Source: Ignavibacteria bacterium (GTDB taxonomy: Bacteria > Bacteroidota > Ignavibacteria > Kapaibacteriales > Kapaibacteriaceae). From it: DNA of 64,000 nucleotides. Under the pieces are notes generated by a model that worked only from the letters and a program-made list of their open reading frames with translations, had not been told where the DNA came from and searched no databases. Of this stretch, positions 63,631-64,000 are shown piece after piece; position 1 is the first letter of the stretch, and each line of letters opens with the position of its first letter. Position numbers and translations under genes: made by a program. The stretch is taken from positions 1 to 64,000 of the forward strand of contig JABMNI010000013.1 in assembly GCA_013204605.1 (NCBI GenBank), given 5' to 3'.

Positions 63631-64000
63631 TGAAAAACAACACAAACACTTTTGAAGAAATCAAACGCACCAATAAGATTGGACAAGAGTTTTGGAGTGC
63701 ACGAGAGCTTTTCACAGCGCTGGGATATTTCAAATGGGACAAATTCCTTAACGTAATAAGTAAGGCAAAAGAGGCATGCATCAACTCGGGTCAGGGTGCA
63801 GATGACCATTTTCCCCAAGTGGAGAAAATGGTCGATATAGGCTCTGGCGCTTTTCGAGATGTTGGTGATTTGCACCTGACTAGGTATGCCTGCTACCTGA
63901 TAGTACAGAACGCCGATCCTTCAAAGGAAGTCGTGGCATTGGGTCAAACGTACTTCGCAATTCAAACAAGAAAAGCCGAGCTGATTGAACAAGCATTCGA
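63631..64000 (+). CDS. dinD: DNA-damage-inducible protein D, 5' part
   Basis: Open from the ATG at 63631 to the window edge (123 residues), so incomplete. The translation closely follows DinD: NTFEEIKRTNKIGQEFWSAR, a BRO-N/KilA-like DNA-associated start, KAKEACINSGQGADDHFPQV, VGDLHLTRYACYLIVQNADP and GQTYFAIQTRKAELIEQA. E. coli DinD is SOS-induced and inhibits RecA-mediated strand exchange. DinD genes are often found in accessory, mobile or defence-associated regions, but nothing mobile is visible to its left. Confidence 0.9.

Overview
The window reads as a chromosomal segment of a Gram-negative bacterium of the Bacteroidota/Chlorobiota (FCB) assemblage, possibly an Ignavibacteria- or Kapabacteria-like lineage; the exact lineage is inference. 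The signs are several secreted proteins with type IX secretion (T9SS) style C-terminal sorting domains, a SusC/SusD pair, a b558-type succinate dehydrogenase membrane subunit, FCB-typical families (DUF4286, DUF3109, DUF4199, DUF3108), and promoters of the Bacteroidota form TTTG-N18/19-TAnnTTTG. Unlike most Bacteroidota, some genes (mostly secreted-protein genes) also have good Shine-Dalgarno-like sequences.

Layout. 0.2-5.2 kb (minus): sdhC, a ClC channel, a frameshifted secreted protein, DUF4286, nhaA. 5.4-13.4 kb (minus): phosphate operon in the order porin, pstS, pstC, pstA, pstB, phoU, continuing through an overlapping rmlA into an AsmA-like gene. 13.6-22 kb (plus): a tightly packed run pfkA, DUF1844, nadK, amino-acid permease, PIG-L deacetylase, adenine deaminase, nadC, BNR-repeat secreted protein. 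22-26.5 kb (minus): DUF3109-rpoN, a frameshifted dienelactone hydrolase, lipoprotein msrA, crcB. 26.5-33.4 kb (plus): M1 peptidase and a 1380-residue beta-helix/Ig-like T9SS adhesin. 33.6-37.2 kb (minus): LolA-like, DUF3108, then an outer-membrane protein, a tRNA(CAU) and a DUF2130 gene packed end to end. 37.3-48 kb (mostly plus): manC, rlpA, (gcvT minus), DUF4199, susC/susD, a TonB-C-like small protein, a Tat-type class V aminotransferase. 48-58.5 kb (minus): rhodanese, a complete tripartite RND efflux operon, rsmB with a quinone oxidoreductase, and a T9SS beta-helix protein. 58.7-64 kb (plus): an unknown secreted protein, a TonB-dependent receptor, and the start of dinD, cut by the window edge.

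The strongest unexplained signal is a short dispersed motif, AGGGG(G)CT with A/T-rich flanks. I count 55 copies by hand, 28 on the plus strand and 27 on the minus. It occurs inside genes in all three codon phases and between genes, several times more often than chance. A second layer is intergenic tandem microrepeats: AATTACGA-type octamers that begin at or next to stop codons, a 14-mer at two sites, and several in-frame duplications near gene starts. No CRISPR array, insertion sequence, prophage or defence island was seen; dinD at the right edge may begin something that continues outside.
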